64,000 nucleotides of DNA from Leclercia adecarboxylata. Its GTDB lineage: Bacteria > Pseudomonadota > Gammaproteobacteria > Enterobacterales > Enterobacteriaceae. Positions 29,263 to 39,649 of this stretch are shown here, piece after piece (positions within the stretch are counted from its first letter, which is position 1; every line of letters begins with the position of its first letter). The notes beneath the pieces are model-generated. The model saw nothing but the letters and a program-made list of their open reading frames with translations, did no database searches and was not told the origin of the DNA. A program made the position numbers and the translations under genes. The DNA lies in assembly GCF_023639785.1 (NCBI RefSeq), contig NZ_CP098325.1:3968001-4032000 (forward strand), written 5' to 3'.

Positions 29263-29730
29263 TTATTGATTGTTTTGGTATCTGAAATGGATAACCGTAG
29301 CCGAGGGGGATGCCTCCCGCCACAGTGATACGTGTGATTTTCCGCCCTGCTCGCGCAGCCAGCGGGCATAGAGCCCTTCCAGCACCGCGCTGAAGGCGTG
29401 GTTCCAGGCCATCTGCTTTGCCTCTTCAGGCGGCACCGGCAGCGCAGTGTGACAGATGCGCAGCGCCGTGTCGCTGGCGTCAATATCAATATAGCCCCAG
29501 TTAAAGGCCGCGAGCCGGGCGTTGATCTGCTCTTCAAGCTCGCCCACCGTGTGCGCCAGCCCCAGCGGGAAGCGCTCGCCCAGCGAGTCGCCCATCTGCA
29601 CGAGGAAGGCGCGGCTCTGGGCCTCGCCGACATTGGCCACCATCGTCTCAACCATCACGTGGATCAGCCCAAACCAGCCTGACTGTGACTGTTGATGCTG
29701 GTAATACTGCAAAAGCTGTTGATCATTCAT
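29263..29730 (-). CDS. bcsD: BcsD, cellulose crystallisation subunit
   Basis: BcsD is a small periplasmic octameric channel protein found in type I cellulose operons, where it helps to align terminal complexes and crystallise glucan chains (best known from Komagataeibacter). The 155-residue protein contains FVQMGDSLGERFPL-like text (here FLVQMGDSLGERFPLG, about 43-58) and the central FNWGYIDIDASDTALRICHT, which match the family. It has no evident signal peptide. Its ATG overlaps the bcsC stop by one base; an in-frame GTG one codon upstream is the alternative start. E. coli lacks bcsD, so this marks a different operon type. Confidence 0.88.
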   Translation of the reverse strand: MNDQQLLQYYQHQQSQSGWFGLIHVMVETMVANVGEAQSRAFLVQMGDSLGERFPLGLAHTVGELEEQINARLAAFNWGYIDIDASDTALRICHTALPVPPEEAKQMAWNHAFSAVLEGLYARWLREQGGKSHVSLWREASPSATVIHFRYQNNQ

Positions 29731-32700
29731 CACTTATTCCCCAGAAGGTAGCGGAAGTAGATATTGGCGCTACTTTCGTTGTAATCACCGAAGGTGTCAT
29801 ACCCGATCTGCCCGCCGATGGTCATATCTTTGTTCAGCTTGTAGTCCGTTGAGGCACGCAGGTTGTAGCCCAGACCGTTCTCGCTCTTGCCGCTGTAAAA
29901 CGCCTCTTTGGCAAAACCGCGGGAGACGTAGTCTTCCAGCTGGCGCTGCATCGCCGAATCCGTCGGGAAGTACGGGCTCTCATCCTGAGAGTAGGACTGA
30001 TAGCCAATCGACGCTCCCAGCCCCAGCTTCCAGTTGTCATATTTCTGGGTGTAATCCACCGGGAAGGAGACGCTGATGTAGTCCTGCGGGCTGAAGTAGC
30101 CCCCCTGCCCGTAGCTGAAGTAGCTCAGGTTTTTGTCGAAGTTCATGTAGTTCATGTTGATGCCGGCTTTCAACTCGCGATCGTCAGCGTAGTAAGGGCG
30201 GAAATAGACCCCCGCTGAGCCGTTGACACTGGTGTTGCTCGGCACGTTCTCCCCGACGTAGTCATACACGCCAAATCCGGCGTAGAAACCCGCGTCGGTA
30301 TTGTCATAGCTCAGCTGCGCGCTGCCGCCGTTTTTGGTGACCTGACCCCACTTCTTGCCGCTGTATTTGTCCTCAACGCCAACATAGGAGAGCAGGCTGT
30401 CCACCACCGCACGACGCTCGCCGGTGAGGATCAGCTTGAGGTAATCCGTCAGCTGTGGCGACCACTGGATCCCACCGACAACGGTATTCAGATCCTGGCC
30501 CAGCGGCGTGGAGCCGACATCAATTTTGTACTGATCCCCGGTGAGGGCCATCGCCACTTCCACACCCTGAGCGCTTTGCGAGCCCTGGGATGGCACCTTG
30601 ATCTTGTCGATGTTCGGCAGCTCAGGCGGCGTGGTGGTGGAGGCGTTATACAGCTCTTCGGCTACGCCGCCCTGGATCAGCGCCCCGGTACCAAACCGGC
30701 GGCTGGATTCATCGGACGAGGTGCCCGCATCAAGGCTGATCGGCGTGACGTTAACGTCCAGACGGGAATCGCCGAACGGCACGGTGGACCACTGCAAGGG
30801 TGCCTTGATTTCGGTCAGCTTGCTCAGCCCCTCTTCGCCGTCACGCGCGCGCAGGGCGGTTGAACCCCGGGCCCAGGTGGCGGTTTTATCCACCAGCATC
30901 TCCATCATGTTATCCACCTGACGCAGCGTACCGGCCTGGGCAGTTTCTACCGGCAGATCGGTGCGGACGGTGCCCGGCGGCGCGGTCTGTGGATTACGCG
31001 CCAGCTGGGCCACCTGCCACGGCATCGCCTGGCCGTAGAGCGACGGAGAATCCGCCACTGCGCCGGTACTGGATGTGCCGACAAACGGGTTGTCGGCCAG
31101 CGCCAGGCCACCCAGCATCGGGGCCGTTTCACCGCTGTTATCCTGCAGGCCGAGCAGCTTGCCGCGCGCGGTGCGCAGGTAGCTCATCGCCTGCTGATGG
31201 TTGCCTTCAGCCTCGGAGACCCGGGCCAGCAGGAGCAGGCGTTCCGGCGTGCCGTCGTTGGTCAGCCCGACGCTCAGCTGCTTCGCCTTATCGACATTTT
31301 TGCTGGCAAGGGCCACGTCGATCGCCCCGGCACGCGCATCCTGCTGCGGGGTGTCGCGGGTCATCAGGTAGTCATAAACCACTCCCGCCTCTTTGTTCAT
31401 CTTCCCGGACTGATAGAGACGGGCCATGGCAAACATCAGATCGGTGTTCTGCGGATCGCTCTGCATGGCGCGGATCAGCTTGTCGTAGGCCGCGGCGTAG
31501 TTGCCCTGGGTGCGCAGACGATCGGCCTCGTTGATCACGTAGCCGTTACGAATGCTCGCCAGCTGGGTCGGGGTACTGCGCGACTGCAGCTCCGGGTTGG
31601 CAAGCCAGGCCTGGGCTTCGCCGCCCAGTCCCGCCTGGTTGAGCACCGCCACCTGATCGGCATAATCCCCGGCGTTACCCTGCACGCCACGACGCATGTT
31701 GTCGTGGACCACGCTCACGGCGGTAGTGACATCCCCGCTCTGGGCCAGCATCCGCGCCAGCTTGCCGGCATCCGCCGGGCTCTGGGGTGGGCGCGCGGCC
31801 AGCGCTTTCAGGGTGTTGGCCGCCGCGGTGCGATCGCCAGACGCCAGATAGCGCTCGGCGACGTTCATCTGCAGGTTGTAATTAACCCGCTGGGACAGTT
31901 CGCGCATATCGCTATTCTGGCTGGAGGCCGGAATGCGCGACAGCAGCGTCTGCGACTGCTGCCAGGCGTTGTTTTCGCTGGCGAACAGCGCGGCGGCATA
32001 GAGTTCACTGTTGCTGGCGTTCGGGCGGAACGCCGGTGCCATGGCGTTGGCTGCCTCTGCGCTGCGCCCCTGCTTTTGCAGGAGACGGGCTAAATCAAGG
32101 CGCAGCCAGGGATCGGACGGATAGCGGGCCGTGCCCTGCTGCAACAGGGCGATGGCGCGCTGGGGATCGCCGCTGGCCGCCGCCTGCTGGGCCTGACGGC
32201 GCAGCGGATCGGTTGGGTTGCCGCCGGAGACGCGCGGCTGCAGCCTCGCCTGCAGGCTGGCCGGCAGGGTCTGCAACATCGCCTGGGCTTCGGCGGTTTT
32301 GTTCTGCTCGCGCAGGACGTAGTAGAGGTTTTCCCGGGCAGATCCGTTGTTCGGCTGCTCGTTCAGCAGGCCGCGCAGGGTCTGCTCCGCCGAGGTGTAA
32401 TCTTTGTTATGCCGCTGGACGTCGGCGCGGAACAGCTTCGCGGCTGCCCCCTGCTCGCCGCTGCGCTGGGCCAGCGGCGCGCTGAGGGCCAGCGCCTGGC
32501 TGACGTTGCCCTGCTTGTAAGCCGCCTGCGCCTGGGCCAGCTGGCCGTAGAACTCGGCATCCTGCGCCTGCTGCTTGCGCTCCTCTGAGGCTTCGCCACC
32601 AAGGCTTGCCGCACGGTTCAGGTACTGCGCCCCTGCGGCGTAGTCCCCCTTACGCAGGGCAACGTAGCCCATCCCGGCCAGGGCGTCGGCATCTTCCGGG

Positions 32701-33602
32701 TTGGCCTTCAGCACCTGCTCAAACTGGCTGCGGGCGGTGTCGGTATTGCCGCTGTTCAGCGCCACATAGCCTTCGCCTTTAGCCGCCCCGCCGATGCTCT
32801 TGCGGTAGTAATCCTGCACCGCGGTATCGGTCGGATGGCGCTGGAGATAGGTCTGGTAATACGCTTCGTCGCCCGCCTGCGGCCCCAGCCACAGCAGGGC
32901 CTGACGCAGGGATTTATCCGCGTCCTGACTGCCGCTCGCCAGATCCTGCAGGATGTTCATCCCCTCCCGGCGGGTGCTCTCCTGATAGGTAAGCACCTTG
33001 CCCAGCGCAATCTTGACGTTGTTATCCTGCGGGTACTGCACGCGCAGCTGGCGCAGCTCGCTTACCGCCTGCGGATAGAGGGATTTATCCCCCGCCATGG
33101 TCAGATAGTATTCCGGGGCCAGGCTCGGCGGCGGCTGGTTGCCGGTAAACAGGCTCTGCCAGGTGCTAAGCGCGGCAGGAATGTTGCCGCTGCGCGCCTG
33201 CTGACGGGCCAGCTCCAGCTGCCCGCGCGGCACCTGCTGCATCTGCTTCGCGTTATCCAGCGCCTGCAGATTCGCATCCTGCGGCGAGACCGCCGTTAAG
33301 CGCTCGCGCCACTGGGCCGCCCCCTTCACGTCACCGGCCTGCTGTGACCATAAGGCCATCAGGTAGAGCGCCTGGGTGTTGTTGGGATCCACCATCAGCA
33401 CTTTTTTCAGCGATTCCATCGCCAGGTTATCGTGAGACTTTTCGTGCCAGTAGTTCGCCTGGTCGAACAGCGCCTTCAGCGCCGGGTTATTGGCCGACTG
33501 CGCGGCATCCGCCGCCTGGGCGCCCTGAAGGCCTCCGAGCGCCAGCCCGCTGAACAGGCACAGCACAGGCAGATGTCTGGCGGTTTTGTTTTTATTTTCC
33601 AT
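29730..33602 (-). CDS. bcsC: BcsC, cellulose export protein (TPR scaffold and outer-membrane beta-barrel)
   Basis: BcsC carries nascent cellulose across the periplasm and outer membrane. The 1290-residue protein has a signal peptide (about 1-30, ending QAAD), a very long TPR solenoid (about 35-830) with repeated patterns such as ALAGMGYVALRKGDYAAGAQ, and a C-terminal 16-stranded barrel (about 950-1290) ending in the aromatic strand SANIYFRYLLGNK. The start at 33602 was chosen because the upstream in-frame start (33659) overlaps bcsB and would bury the signal sequence; GGTGG precedes the chosen ATG. It lies 13 bases after bcsB. Confidence 0.95.
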   Translation of the reverse strand: MENKNKTARHLPVLCLFSGLALGGLQGAQAADAAQSANNPALKALFDQANYWHEKSHDNLAMESLKKVLMVDPNNTQALYLMALWSQQAGDVKGAAQWRERLTAVSPQDANLQALDNAKQMQQVPRGQLELARQQARSGNIPAALSTWQSLFTGNQPPPSLAPEYYLTMAGDKSLYPQAVSELRQLRVQYPQDNNVKIALGKVLTYQESTRREGMNILQDLASGSQDADKSLRQALLWLGPQAGDEAYYQTYLQRHPTDTAVQDYYRKSIGGAAKGEGYVALNSGNTDTARSQFEQVLKANPEDADALAGMGYVALRKGDYAAGAQYLNRAASLGGEASEERKQQAQDAEFYGQLAQAQAAYKQGNVSQALALSAPLAQRSGEQGAAAKLFRADVQRHNKDYTSAEQTLRGLLNEQPNNGSARENLYYVLREQNKTAEAQAMLQTLPASLQARLQPRVSGGNPTDPLRRQAQQAAASGDPQRAIALLQQGTARYPSDPWLRLDLARLLQKQGRSAEAANAMAPAFRPNASNSELYAAALFASENNAWQQSQTLLSRIPASSQNSDMRELSQRVNYNLQMNVAERYLASGDRTAAANTLKALAARPPQSPADAGKLARMLAQSGDVTTAVSVVHDNMRRGVQGNAGDYADQVAVLNQAGLGGEAQAWLANPELQSRSTPTQLASIRNGYVINEADRLRTQGNYAAAYDKLIRAMQSDPQNTDLMFAMARLYQSGKMNKEAGVVYDYLMTRDTPQQDARAGAIDVALASKNVDKAKQLSVGLTNDGTPERLLLLARVSEAEGNHQQAMSYLRTARGKLLGLQDNSGETAPMLGGLALADNPFVGTSSTGAVADSPSLYGQAMPWQVAQLARNPQTAPPGTVRTDLPVETAQAGTLRQVDNMMEMLVDKTATWARGSTALRARDGEEGLSKLTEIKAPLQWSTVPFGDSRLDVNVTPISLDAGTSSDESSRRFGTGALIQGGVAEELYNASTTTPPELPNIDKIKVPSQGSQSAQGVEVAMALTGDQYKIDVGSTPLGQDLNTVVGGIQWSPQLTDYLKLILTGERRAVVDSLLSYVGVEDKYSGKKWGQVTKNGGSAQLSYDNTDAGFYAGFGVYDYVGENVPSNTSVNGSAGVYFRPYYADDRELKAGINMNYMNFDKNLSYFSYGQGGYFSPQDYISVSFPVDYTQKYDNWKLGLGASIGYQSYSQDESPYFPTDSAMQRQLEDYVSRGFAKEAFYSGKSENGLGYNLRASTDYKLNKDMTIGGQIGYDTFGDYNESSANIYFRYLLGNK

Positions 33603-33615
33603 AGTGTTACCACCC

Positions 33616-36081
33616 TTACTCACGATCTGAATCCTGTGGGTTAAGACGTTTATGCGCACGTTTTTTCAGTAACGAGTAGAGGCTCAGGCCAATAATCGTC
33701 GCGAACAGCAGGCCAAAGATTGCCAGCATGGCGGAGTGCTGCGTGGCATACCACACCACCATCATGTACCAGGGCATCTGGCCGCTCGGGAACTGCGGGC
33801 CGACGCGGAAGCTGCGGACGCCGTTTTCATCGGTGATGATCGCCGTGTCGCCTCTGATCCCGGCGTTGATGCGGGCGGAGTTCAGGTCGTTATGCAGACG
33901 GGCAAGCTGATCGTCGTTACTGCCAATGGCCATTACCACCAGCCGCGACGGGTTCCACTGGGAGCGGAAGCTGACAAAGCCGCGCCAGGACTCGTTCGAC
34001 GAGAAGTAGCGGTCGGCATCGACGGCGGTCGTGTTCCAGTTCCCTTCCAGCAGGTTCTGCACTCTGTCCAGCATCTTCGGCTCGCGCACGCCAAAGGTGT
34101 GCTCGTTGCTGATAAACGGCGACTGGGCCAGCAGGGCACGGTTGAAGGCGGTTTGATTCAGCGAGGAGACCGCCAGCACGTCGCTTTGACTCAGGCGCAG
34201 CAGGTTTGCCCCACCGGACGGCAGGCCGAACATCACGCGGTTGTTGTTCAGCGCGGTACCGGTGGCGTTACCGGAGCGGGCGGAGAGATCCAGCAGGGTG
34301 CCGATCTCGCTTTCGCTCGGGTTTTCCGGCAGAAGTAATACCGTCTGCGAGAAGTCCGCCAGGCGGGTGAACGGGAACGAGGCGCCGACGAAGTAAGAGA
34401 GATTCGGCAGCAGCGCGAAGTGGCGCGAATTGCTCAGATCGATGCTGGAATCTTCGTCGATACGGCTCTTGATGTTGTTGTTGAGCAGCACGCTGCACGG
34501 CGCGTTCTCTTTGGTCTGGATGTTGAAATAGAGCTGCAGCTGGTTGTCGCCGTAGATCAGATACGGCTCCAGGGGCATAACAAAATTCTCCTGACGCGCA
34601 TCGCCGCCGAGCTTGTGCCACAGCCCTTCCAGCAGGCCCTGTTTGTTGACCGGCAGATTACGCAGGAAGGTGCCGTTGAAGGTCATCGACAGGTAGGAGC
34701 GCTGCTCGTCAATCCAGCTTTCAGACGGGAAGCGATAGGCGATTTTCAGGGGAATGGTATCGCCATCCCACATAAACAGATCCGGCGCGGCGCGGAATGC
34801 CAGGGTCAGCGGCTCGTGCCAGATACCGGTCACCGTCAGGCTCTGATCTTTACGCATCAGCTCGCTCAGCAGTACCGGGCGATCGGTGGCAATCCAGCGC
34901 GGCGCATCGTAGGGTTTGCTGACCGGGATGTTCTGGGCTTCCACCGGCAGGCTGGTGGTCTGGCCGGTGAACTGGCCCCGGGTCAGACGCCATGCCGCAC
35001 TCTTGAGCTGTTGCTCGTTATTGCCCACCACCAGCAGCAGCTTGTAGATCGGGTTGGCCGGGTTATCCACCACCTGCAGCATCGCCCCGTTTGAGGCGGG
35101 CAGGGTTAAGCCGCCAATCGACTCGCCCGGCTTGCCGAACAGGATGCCGTTTTTCTCCGGCAGCTGGTCATGCAGGGCATCAAACGAAATACCGCGATAG
35201 TCCGCTTCGATCCCCAGCCACGAGGCGATCAGCGCCGCCGCCCCCACCTGCTCCGGCAGGGTTTTAGCCGGGAAAGCGAAGGTGAGCGTGGTCGGCGTCA
35301 TCTGCATTTCGTCGAGGAACGGACGCGGGAAATGACTCAGATCCGCGCCAATGTTCAGCTGCTGCGCCTCCAGATCGAGCCGCGTGTTCGGCATGATAGT
35401 GACCTGGTAGCTGTCGGACAAATCCCGCTGGCACAGCAGCGCGTCGCCGTCGTTGATTTTGAAGCTGATGTTATTGCGGGACACCACCATCGCTGCCGGA
35501 ATGTCCAGCTGATAGCTGGACACGTTGCTGTCGGCGGAGCCCAGCGGCACCGTGCCCAGCGGCTGGCCGTTGAGCATCAGCTGCAGCGTGGTGTTGCGCG
35601 CCGCCATCGCCGGAGAGACCTTCAGGTTCAGCTCCAGCTGGGCGTTAGTGATGACCTGGTCCGCCGAGAGGGTAAAGTCGATGCCGCCCTGAAGCTGCCC
35701 ACCGCTCAACACCACGCCATTCGGCTGCCCCATCTGGGCAATGGTAATGCTGCTGGTGGTGCCAGGGATGATCCCCATCGGTACCGGAGAAGCCGCCGCG
35801 GCATCGGGAGCCGGCGTTGCAGGCATCGCGTCAGGCATCGGGCTGGCAGGCTCTGCAGCCGCCTCAGCCGCCGACGGGGTCTGGAACGCGGGCAGCGTAT
35901 CAGCCGCAGGCAGAGAAGCCGGTGCTGTGTCTGCCGCGGGCTGCGCCGCCTCCGTCTCCGGTGGCGGGAGATCGGCCGGAAGCAGCGATTCCACGGTGGT
36001 CGGCTCTTCCGCCGTCACCGGCTGCACCAGTACACCAAATATAAACAGCAACTGCAGGGCTTTGCGGGTCATCCCTTTCAT
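33616..36081 (-). CDS. bcsB: BcsB, periplasmic cellulose synthase regulatory subunit
   Basis: BcsB is the membrane-anchored periplasmic partner of BcsA and guides the glucan out of the membrane. The 821-residue protein has a signal sequence (about 1-24, ending VTAEE), an Ala/Pro-rich low-complexity segment (about 30-105), repeated carbohydrate-binding and ferredoxin-like domains, and one C-terminal membrane helix (about 785-808) with a basic tail, which completes the BcsA transmembrane pore. It is slightly longer than E. coli BcsB (779) because of the low-complexity insert. Its ATG overlaps the bcsA stop by 4 bases. Confidence 0.95.
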   Translation of the reverse strand: MKGMTRKALQLLFIFGVLVQPVTAEEPTTVESLLPADLPPPETEAAQPAADTAPASLPAADTLPAFQTPSAAEAAAEPASPMPDAMPATPAPDAAAASPVPMGIIPGTTSSITIAQMGQPNGVVLSGGQLQGGIDFTLSADQVITNAQLELNLKVSPAMAARNTTLQLMLNGQPLGTVPLGSADSNVSSYQLDIPAAMVVSRNNISFKINDGDALLCQRDLSDSYQVTIMPNTRLDLEAQQLNIGADLSHFPRPFLDEMQMTPTTLTFAFPAKTLPEQVGAAALIASWLGIEADYRGISFDALHDQLPEKNGILFGKPGESIGGLTLPASNGAMLQVVDNPANPIYKLLLVVGNNEQQLKSAAWRLTRGQFTGQTTSLPVEAQNIPVSKPYDAPRWIATDRPVLLSELMRKDQSLTVTGIWHEPLTLAFRAAPDLFMWDGDTIPLKIAYRFPSESWIDEQRSYLSMTFNGTFLRNLPVNKQGLLEGLWHKLGGDARQENFVMPLEPYLIYGDNQLQLYFNIQTKENAPCSVLLNNNIKSRIDEDSSIDLSNSRHFALLPNLSYFVGASFPFTRLADFSQTVLLLPENPSESEIGTLLDLSARSGNATGTALNNNRVMFGLPSGGANLLRLSQSDVLAVSSLNQTAFNRALLAQSPFISNEHTFGVREPKMLDRVQNLLEGNWNTTAVDADRYFSSNESWRGFVSFRSQWNPSRLVVMAIGSNDDQLARLHNDLNSARINAGIRGDTAIITDENGVRSFRVGPQFPSGQMPWYMMVVWYATQHSAMLAIFGLLFATIIGLSLYSLLKKRAHKRLNPQDSDRE

Positions 36082-38198
36082 ACAGCGGTATCCTCGGTGG
36101 CGTTATTCCTGCGCCCTGCATCCTCATGGCGTTGACGACGCTTGTTACGACGGTCTTTCCAGGTGAGCCAGAACAGATCAAATACGCTGCGAATAATGAT
36201 AAACAACGAGCGGAACGGGTTGTCCTGACGTTTTGGCGGGTTGATCCACGCATCGGCGCGGGCCAGCACCACGCGAACCAGTTCGCGGCGGCGGTCCAGG
36301 GGGATCTCGTCAAACATCAGGCGAATGTACTGCTCATCGTGGGCAATCACATTCACCGGGATGCTGATCGCCCCCGACTGCAGCTGCAGCTCAATCTCTT
36401 CGATCTCGTCGGTGAGGTGACGATCGTCCACCACCGCGATACGGCAGCCGCCCATGGATAAATCCAGGGTATGGCTGCGCGAGGAGATGCCGCTGGCGTA
36501 GTGGATCACCACCGGCACGCTGGCATCGATACGGATGGTTTTACGCGTCTGACGGGTTTCCCGCGCCACGGCGATGGCGGCCAGCAGGAAGATCAGGCTG
36601 TAGACACCCCAGCCGACGTTGAGGGCGATAACCATCGGGTCCACGCTGAAGTAGTCATGGGCGACGGCACGCACGATACCGGCGATTACCCCCGCAGCCA
36701 GCAGCACCGCAATGATCAGGTGCGGGCGAACAATGCTGAAGTCGAAATAGCCCACATCCAGCAGGGCGCCTTTATCGGTCACGTTGAACTTGCCGCGTTT
36801 CGGGAAGATCAAGGTGATCACCGTCGGCAGCACCAGATGGAAGGCCAGCACCAGGTCGTAAATTTCACCCCAGAAGCTGTAGCGGAAGCGCCCGTTGACC
36901 CGCGAGTTCACATAGATACAGAGGAACAGGTGCGGCAGCATATAGGCGAAAATCAGGCTCGCCGAGGAGTGAATAATGTTCAGGTTAAACAGCAGGTAAG
37001 CCAGCGGCGCGGTGAGGAACGCCACGCGCGGCAACGCAAACTGGAACGACAGCATGGCGTTGAGATAGCACAGACGCTGCTGCCACTTCAGGCCGCGGCC
37101 CAGGAGCGGGTTATCGACGCGCAAAATCTGGGTCATGCCGCGGGCCCAGCGGGTACGCTGGATCACGTGCACCACCAGACGTTCCGTCGCCAGCCCTGCC
37201 GCCAGCGGGATATCCAGATAGGCCGACTTCCAGCCCAGGCGCTGCATCTTCAGCGCGGTGTGGGCATCTTCGGTCACGGTTTCTACTGCAAAACCGCCAA
37301 TCTCCTCCAGGGCGCTACGGCGGATCACCGCGCAGGAGCCGCAGAAGAAGGTGGCGTTCCAGTTGTCGTTTCCGCGCTGGATCTGCCCGTAGAACAGCTG
37401 GCCTTCGTTAGGAATATCGCGGCCCGCAGACAGGTTACGCTCGAACGGATCCGGCGAGTAGAAGTAGTGCGGAGTCTGCATCAGGGCCAGCTTCGGATCC
37501 TGCAGGAAGGCCCCCACCGTCGCCTGGAGGAAGATACGCGTCGCCACGTGGTCGCAGTCAAAGACGCAGATCAGCTCGCCTTTGGTGAGCTTCATGGCGT
37601 GGTTGAGGTTGCCCGCTTTGGCGTGAGAGTTATCGTTACGCGTGATATACCCTACCCCGACGTTGGCGGCAAACACCGCAAACTCGCTGCGCTTGCCGTC
37701 ATCCAGCAGGTAGATCTTCAGTTTATCCGCCGGGTAATCCAGGCACTGCGCGGCCAGCACGGTATCGCGTACCACGTCCAGGCTCTCGTTATACGACGGG
37801 ATATAGATATCCACCGTCGGCCACTGGGCCATATCATCGGGCAGCGGTACGATTTTGCGCTGTAAGGGAAAGAGGTTTTGCAGATAACTTAAAATAATGG
37901 TTATCCAGATATAGAGTTCGGCGAGAAATAACCCGATGCCCAGTATGGCCTCTATTTCGGAATTAAAGTGCAGCGTCTGCGTGGCGCGAAACCAGATATA
38001 TCGTGTGGACATTAAGACCGCCACAATCATCATGATTACTGACACGCGGTGATGTTTGCTAAAACCAAGCAGCATCAGTGCCCCGATACTGATTAAGCCA
38101 AAGATATACTGCTTCTGGCTATCCATCGGGGTAATAATAATGAGCACTGCAATGGGTGCTAATACCAATAGCAGTAAATAAAACAGCGCCTTTTTCAT
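36078..38198 (-). CDS. bcsA: BcsA, cellulose synthase catalytic subunit (UDP-forming)
   Basis: BcsA polymerises UDP-glucose into cellulose and extrudes it through the inner membrane, activated by cyclic di-GMP. The 706-residue protein has flanking membrane helices, a GT2 domain with DDGKRSEF (about 166), DCDH (about 214), the catalytic TED (about 308) and QRTRW (about 348), followed by a PilZ domain with RKTIR (about 548) and DLSMGG (about 583), the RxxxR and D/NxSxxG c-di-GMP motifs. All catalytic motifs are intact. It lacks the long N-terminal extension of E. coli BcsA. It starts 21 bases after bcsQ. Confidence 0.97.
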   Translation of the reverse strand: MKKALFYLLLLVLAPIAVLIIITPMDSQKQYIFGLISIGALMLLGFSKHHRVSVIMMIVAVLMSTRYIWFRATQTLHFNSEIEAILGIGLFLAELYIWITIILSYLQNLFPLQRKIVPLPDDMAQWPTVDIYIPSYNESLDVVRDTVLAAQCLDYPADKLKIYLLDDGKRSEFAVFAANVGVGYITRNDNSHAKAGNLNHAMKLTKGELICVFDCDHVATRIFLQATVGAFLQDPKLALMQTPHYFYSPDPFERNLSAGRDIPNEGQLFYGQIQRGNDNWNATFFCGSCAVIRRSALEEIGGFAVETVTEDAHTALKMQRLGWKSAYLDIPLAAGLATERLVVHVIQRTRWARGMTQILRVDNPLLGRGLKWQQRLCYLNAMLSFQFALPRVAFLTAPLAYLLFNLNIIHSSASLIFAYMLPHLFLCIYVNSRVNGRFRYSFWGEIYDLVLAFHLVLPTVITLIFPKRGKFNVTDKGALLDVGYFDFSIVRPHLIIAVLLAAGVIAGIVRAVAHDYFSVDPMVIALNVGWGVYSLIFLLAAIAVARETRQTRKTIRIDASVPVVIHYASGISSRSHTLDLSMGGCRIAVVDDRHLTDEIEEIELQLQSGAISIPVNVIAHDEQYIRLMFDEIPLDRRRELVRVVLARADAWINPPKRQDNPFRSLFIIIRSVFDLFWLTWKDRRNKRRQRHEDAGRRNNATEDTAV

Positions 38199-38219
38199 AG
38201 GACGTCCTGGAAATTGTCG

Positions 38220-39026
38220 TCAGAAACTGGAGGTTCTCAGACTGGCGTGCACGGCGCCGTCACCTACCTGAATACCCAAAATACCTGCGATACGCTTACT
38301 CACCAGCTCGATATCGAACGCAGCCGCCGAGGTGGCGCTGAAATCCAGTATCGATTGCTGTGAGGCATTGGCCTCAGGCACGCTTTCATCCCGGTTGATC
38401 ACACCAATCAGGCGATCGCCGAGGCGTTGCTGTAAGAAGGCGGTGACGTCACGGCTGATATGGCGCCGGTTGTCACTCTGGTTCACCAGGAAATAGTATC
38501 CGGCCTTGTTATCTGGCGGCTCGCCGCCGGTCAGCCGGTGGTTTTCAATGTGCGGCAGCAGCGACAGCGATGCGGTGTCGGCAAGCAGGGTCACGAGGTG
38601 TAAATCGGCCAGCGGGGAGATCGCCTTCAGCGCCGGGTTCGGCCCTGGCGGGAAGTCGGCCAGAATAACCAGCCCCGGGTAGCTCAGCAGAGAACTTAGC
38701 CCGCGCGCCAGGAAATTGCTGTCACTGGTGAGGTTGTGTTCAAAGATCAGGCGCTGCTCTTCCGTCACTTCGCCATAGGGCAGGACGAACATATTGTTGC
38801 CCGCCGTCAGCACCGACTGGCTCCAGTCTGCCGACTCACTAGACCGGGCAACGTAGCCGCGACCGTCGGACAATGGCACGCCAAAATGCAGACGCAGCGC
38901 GTTCTGCACATCGAAGTCAATGGCCAGAACTTTACTCCCGGAACGTGCCAGAGCATAAGCGAGGTTGGCCGTGACCGTGGTTTTCCCTACTCCGCCTTTT
39001 GGCGAGCAAATACACACTAACGGCAT
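38220..39026 (-). CDS. bcsQ: BcsQ, MinD/ParA-like cellulose synthesis ATPase
   Basis: BcsQ is a SIMIBI ATPase that helps place and assemble the cellulose machine at the cell pole in enterics. The 268-residue protein has a deviant Walker [20 protein letters not shown] (7-25), Walker A' [12 protein letters not shown] with the DxxN pattern, and Walker [15 protein letters not shown] (about 119-132). The extra N-terminal Lys of MinD-type P-loops is present. Its ATG lies inside the 3' end of bcsO (10-base overlap). Confidence 0.95.
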   Translation of the reverse strand: MPLVCICSPKGGVGKTTVTANLAYALARSGSKVLAIDFDVQNALRLHFGVPLSDGRGYVARSSESADWSQSVLTAGNNMFVLPYGEVTEEQRLIFEHNLTSDSNFLARGLSSLLSYPGLVILADFPPGPNPALKAISPLADLHLVTLLADTASLSLLPHIENHRLTGGEPPDNKAGYYFLVNQSDNRRHISRDVTAFLQQRLGDRLIGVINRDESVPEANASQQSILDFSATSAAAFDIELVSKRIAGILGIQVGDGAVHASLRTSSF

Positions 39027-39649
39027 GAAGCGATTTTCTCCAGGAGCGGTTGTAACGGAAGATCTTTCACCGGATGGCTGGCACGTTCGGACGTTTTGGT
39101 CGCGAACAGCTGGTCAAAGCGCACCGGCTCTGCCGGTTTTGGCGCAGGGGCTGCTTCAGCAACGGGCGCCACAGGCGCAGGGGCTGCTTCAGCAACGGGC
39201 GCCACAGGCGCAGGCGCTGGCCGAAACTCAGCCTGGGGTGCCAGAGCTGGCGCCTCTTTCACCGGCGGTGGGCTTGTCGGCTCGGGTTTAAGCTGGTCAA
39301 AGAACGAAGGCGCGGACGGGCTAAGCGGCGATTGCGCCCCGTTTTCTGCGCTGTTGGCGTTCATACTTTGCATGATCGACGGCGCAGAACCGGCGGACTC
39401 GGCCGCAGGCGTTTTCGTCAGGCTGGCAAGAGCTGCATCCAGTTCACCGGGTTTTACCGCCTGCGGAACAGGTACGGCGATGCTGCCGGCCTTCGCAAGC
39501 GCGGCGTCATTATCCACACCTGCCAGCTGGTTGATGATCGCCCAGCCGCTGGCGGAAGCCTGCTTGTTTTGCGCAGACAAGTCCTTGAAATTGATGTCGC
39601 CGGTGCGCGTTTTATCCTTGAAACGCTGCAAATCATCATAATTTTTCAT
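39017..39649 (-). CDS. bcsO: BcsO-like proline-rich cellulose accessory protein
   Basis: This 210-residue protein opens the operon. It begins [19 protein letters not shown], a short conserved N-terminus typical of BcsO, and continues with an Ala/Pro-rich low-complexity body that includes an exact duplicated 11-residue unit ([11 protein letters not shown] type). BcsO occurs next to bcsQ in type I operons; in Komagataeibacter and Dickeya-type clusters such Pro-rich proteins are thought to help organise synthase complexes with BcsD. The C-terminus overlaps bcsQ. Function is inferred from position and composition. Confidence 0.8.
   Translation of the reverse strand: MKNYDDLQRFKDKTRTGDINFKDLSAQNKQASASGWAIINQLAGVDNDAALAKAGSIAVPVPQAVKPGELDAALASLTKTPAAESAGSAPSIMQSMNANSAENGAQSPLSPSAPSFFDQLKPEPTSPPPVKEAPALAPQAEFRPAPAPVAPVAEAAPAPVAPVAEAAPAPKPAEPVRFDQLFATKTSERASHPVKDLPLQPLLEKIASCR
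39144..39209 (-). repeat. 33-bp exact tandem duplication inside bcsO
   Basis: Two head-to-tail copies of a 33-base unit beginning GCAGGGGCTGCTTCAGCAAC (39144-39176 and 39177-39209) encode repeated Pro/Ala-rich units. The identity of the copies suggests recent slippage and likely variation between strains. Confidence 0.9.
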
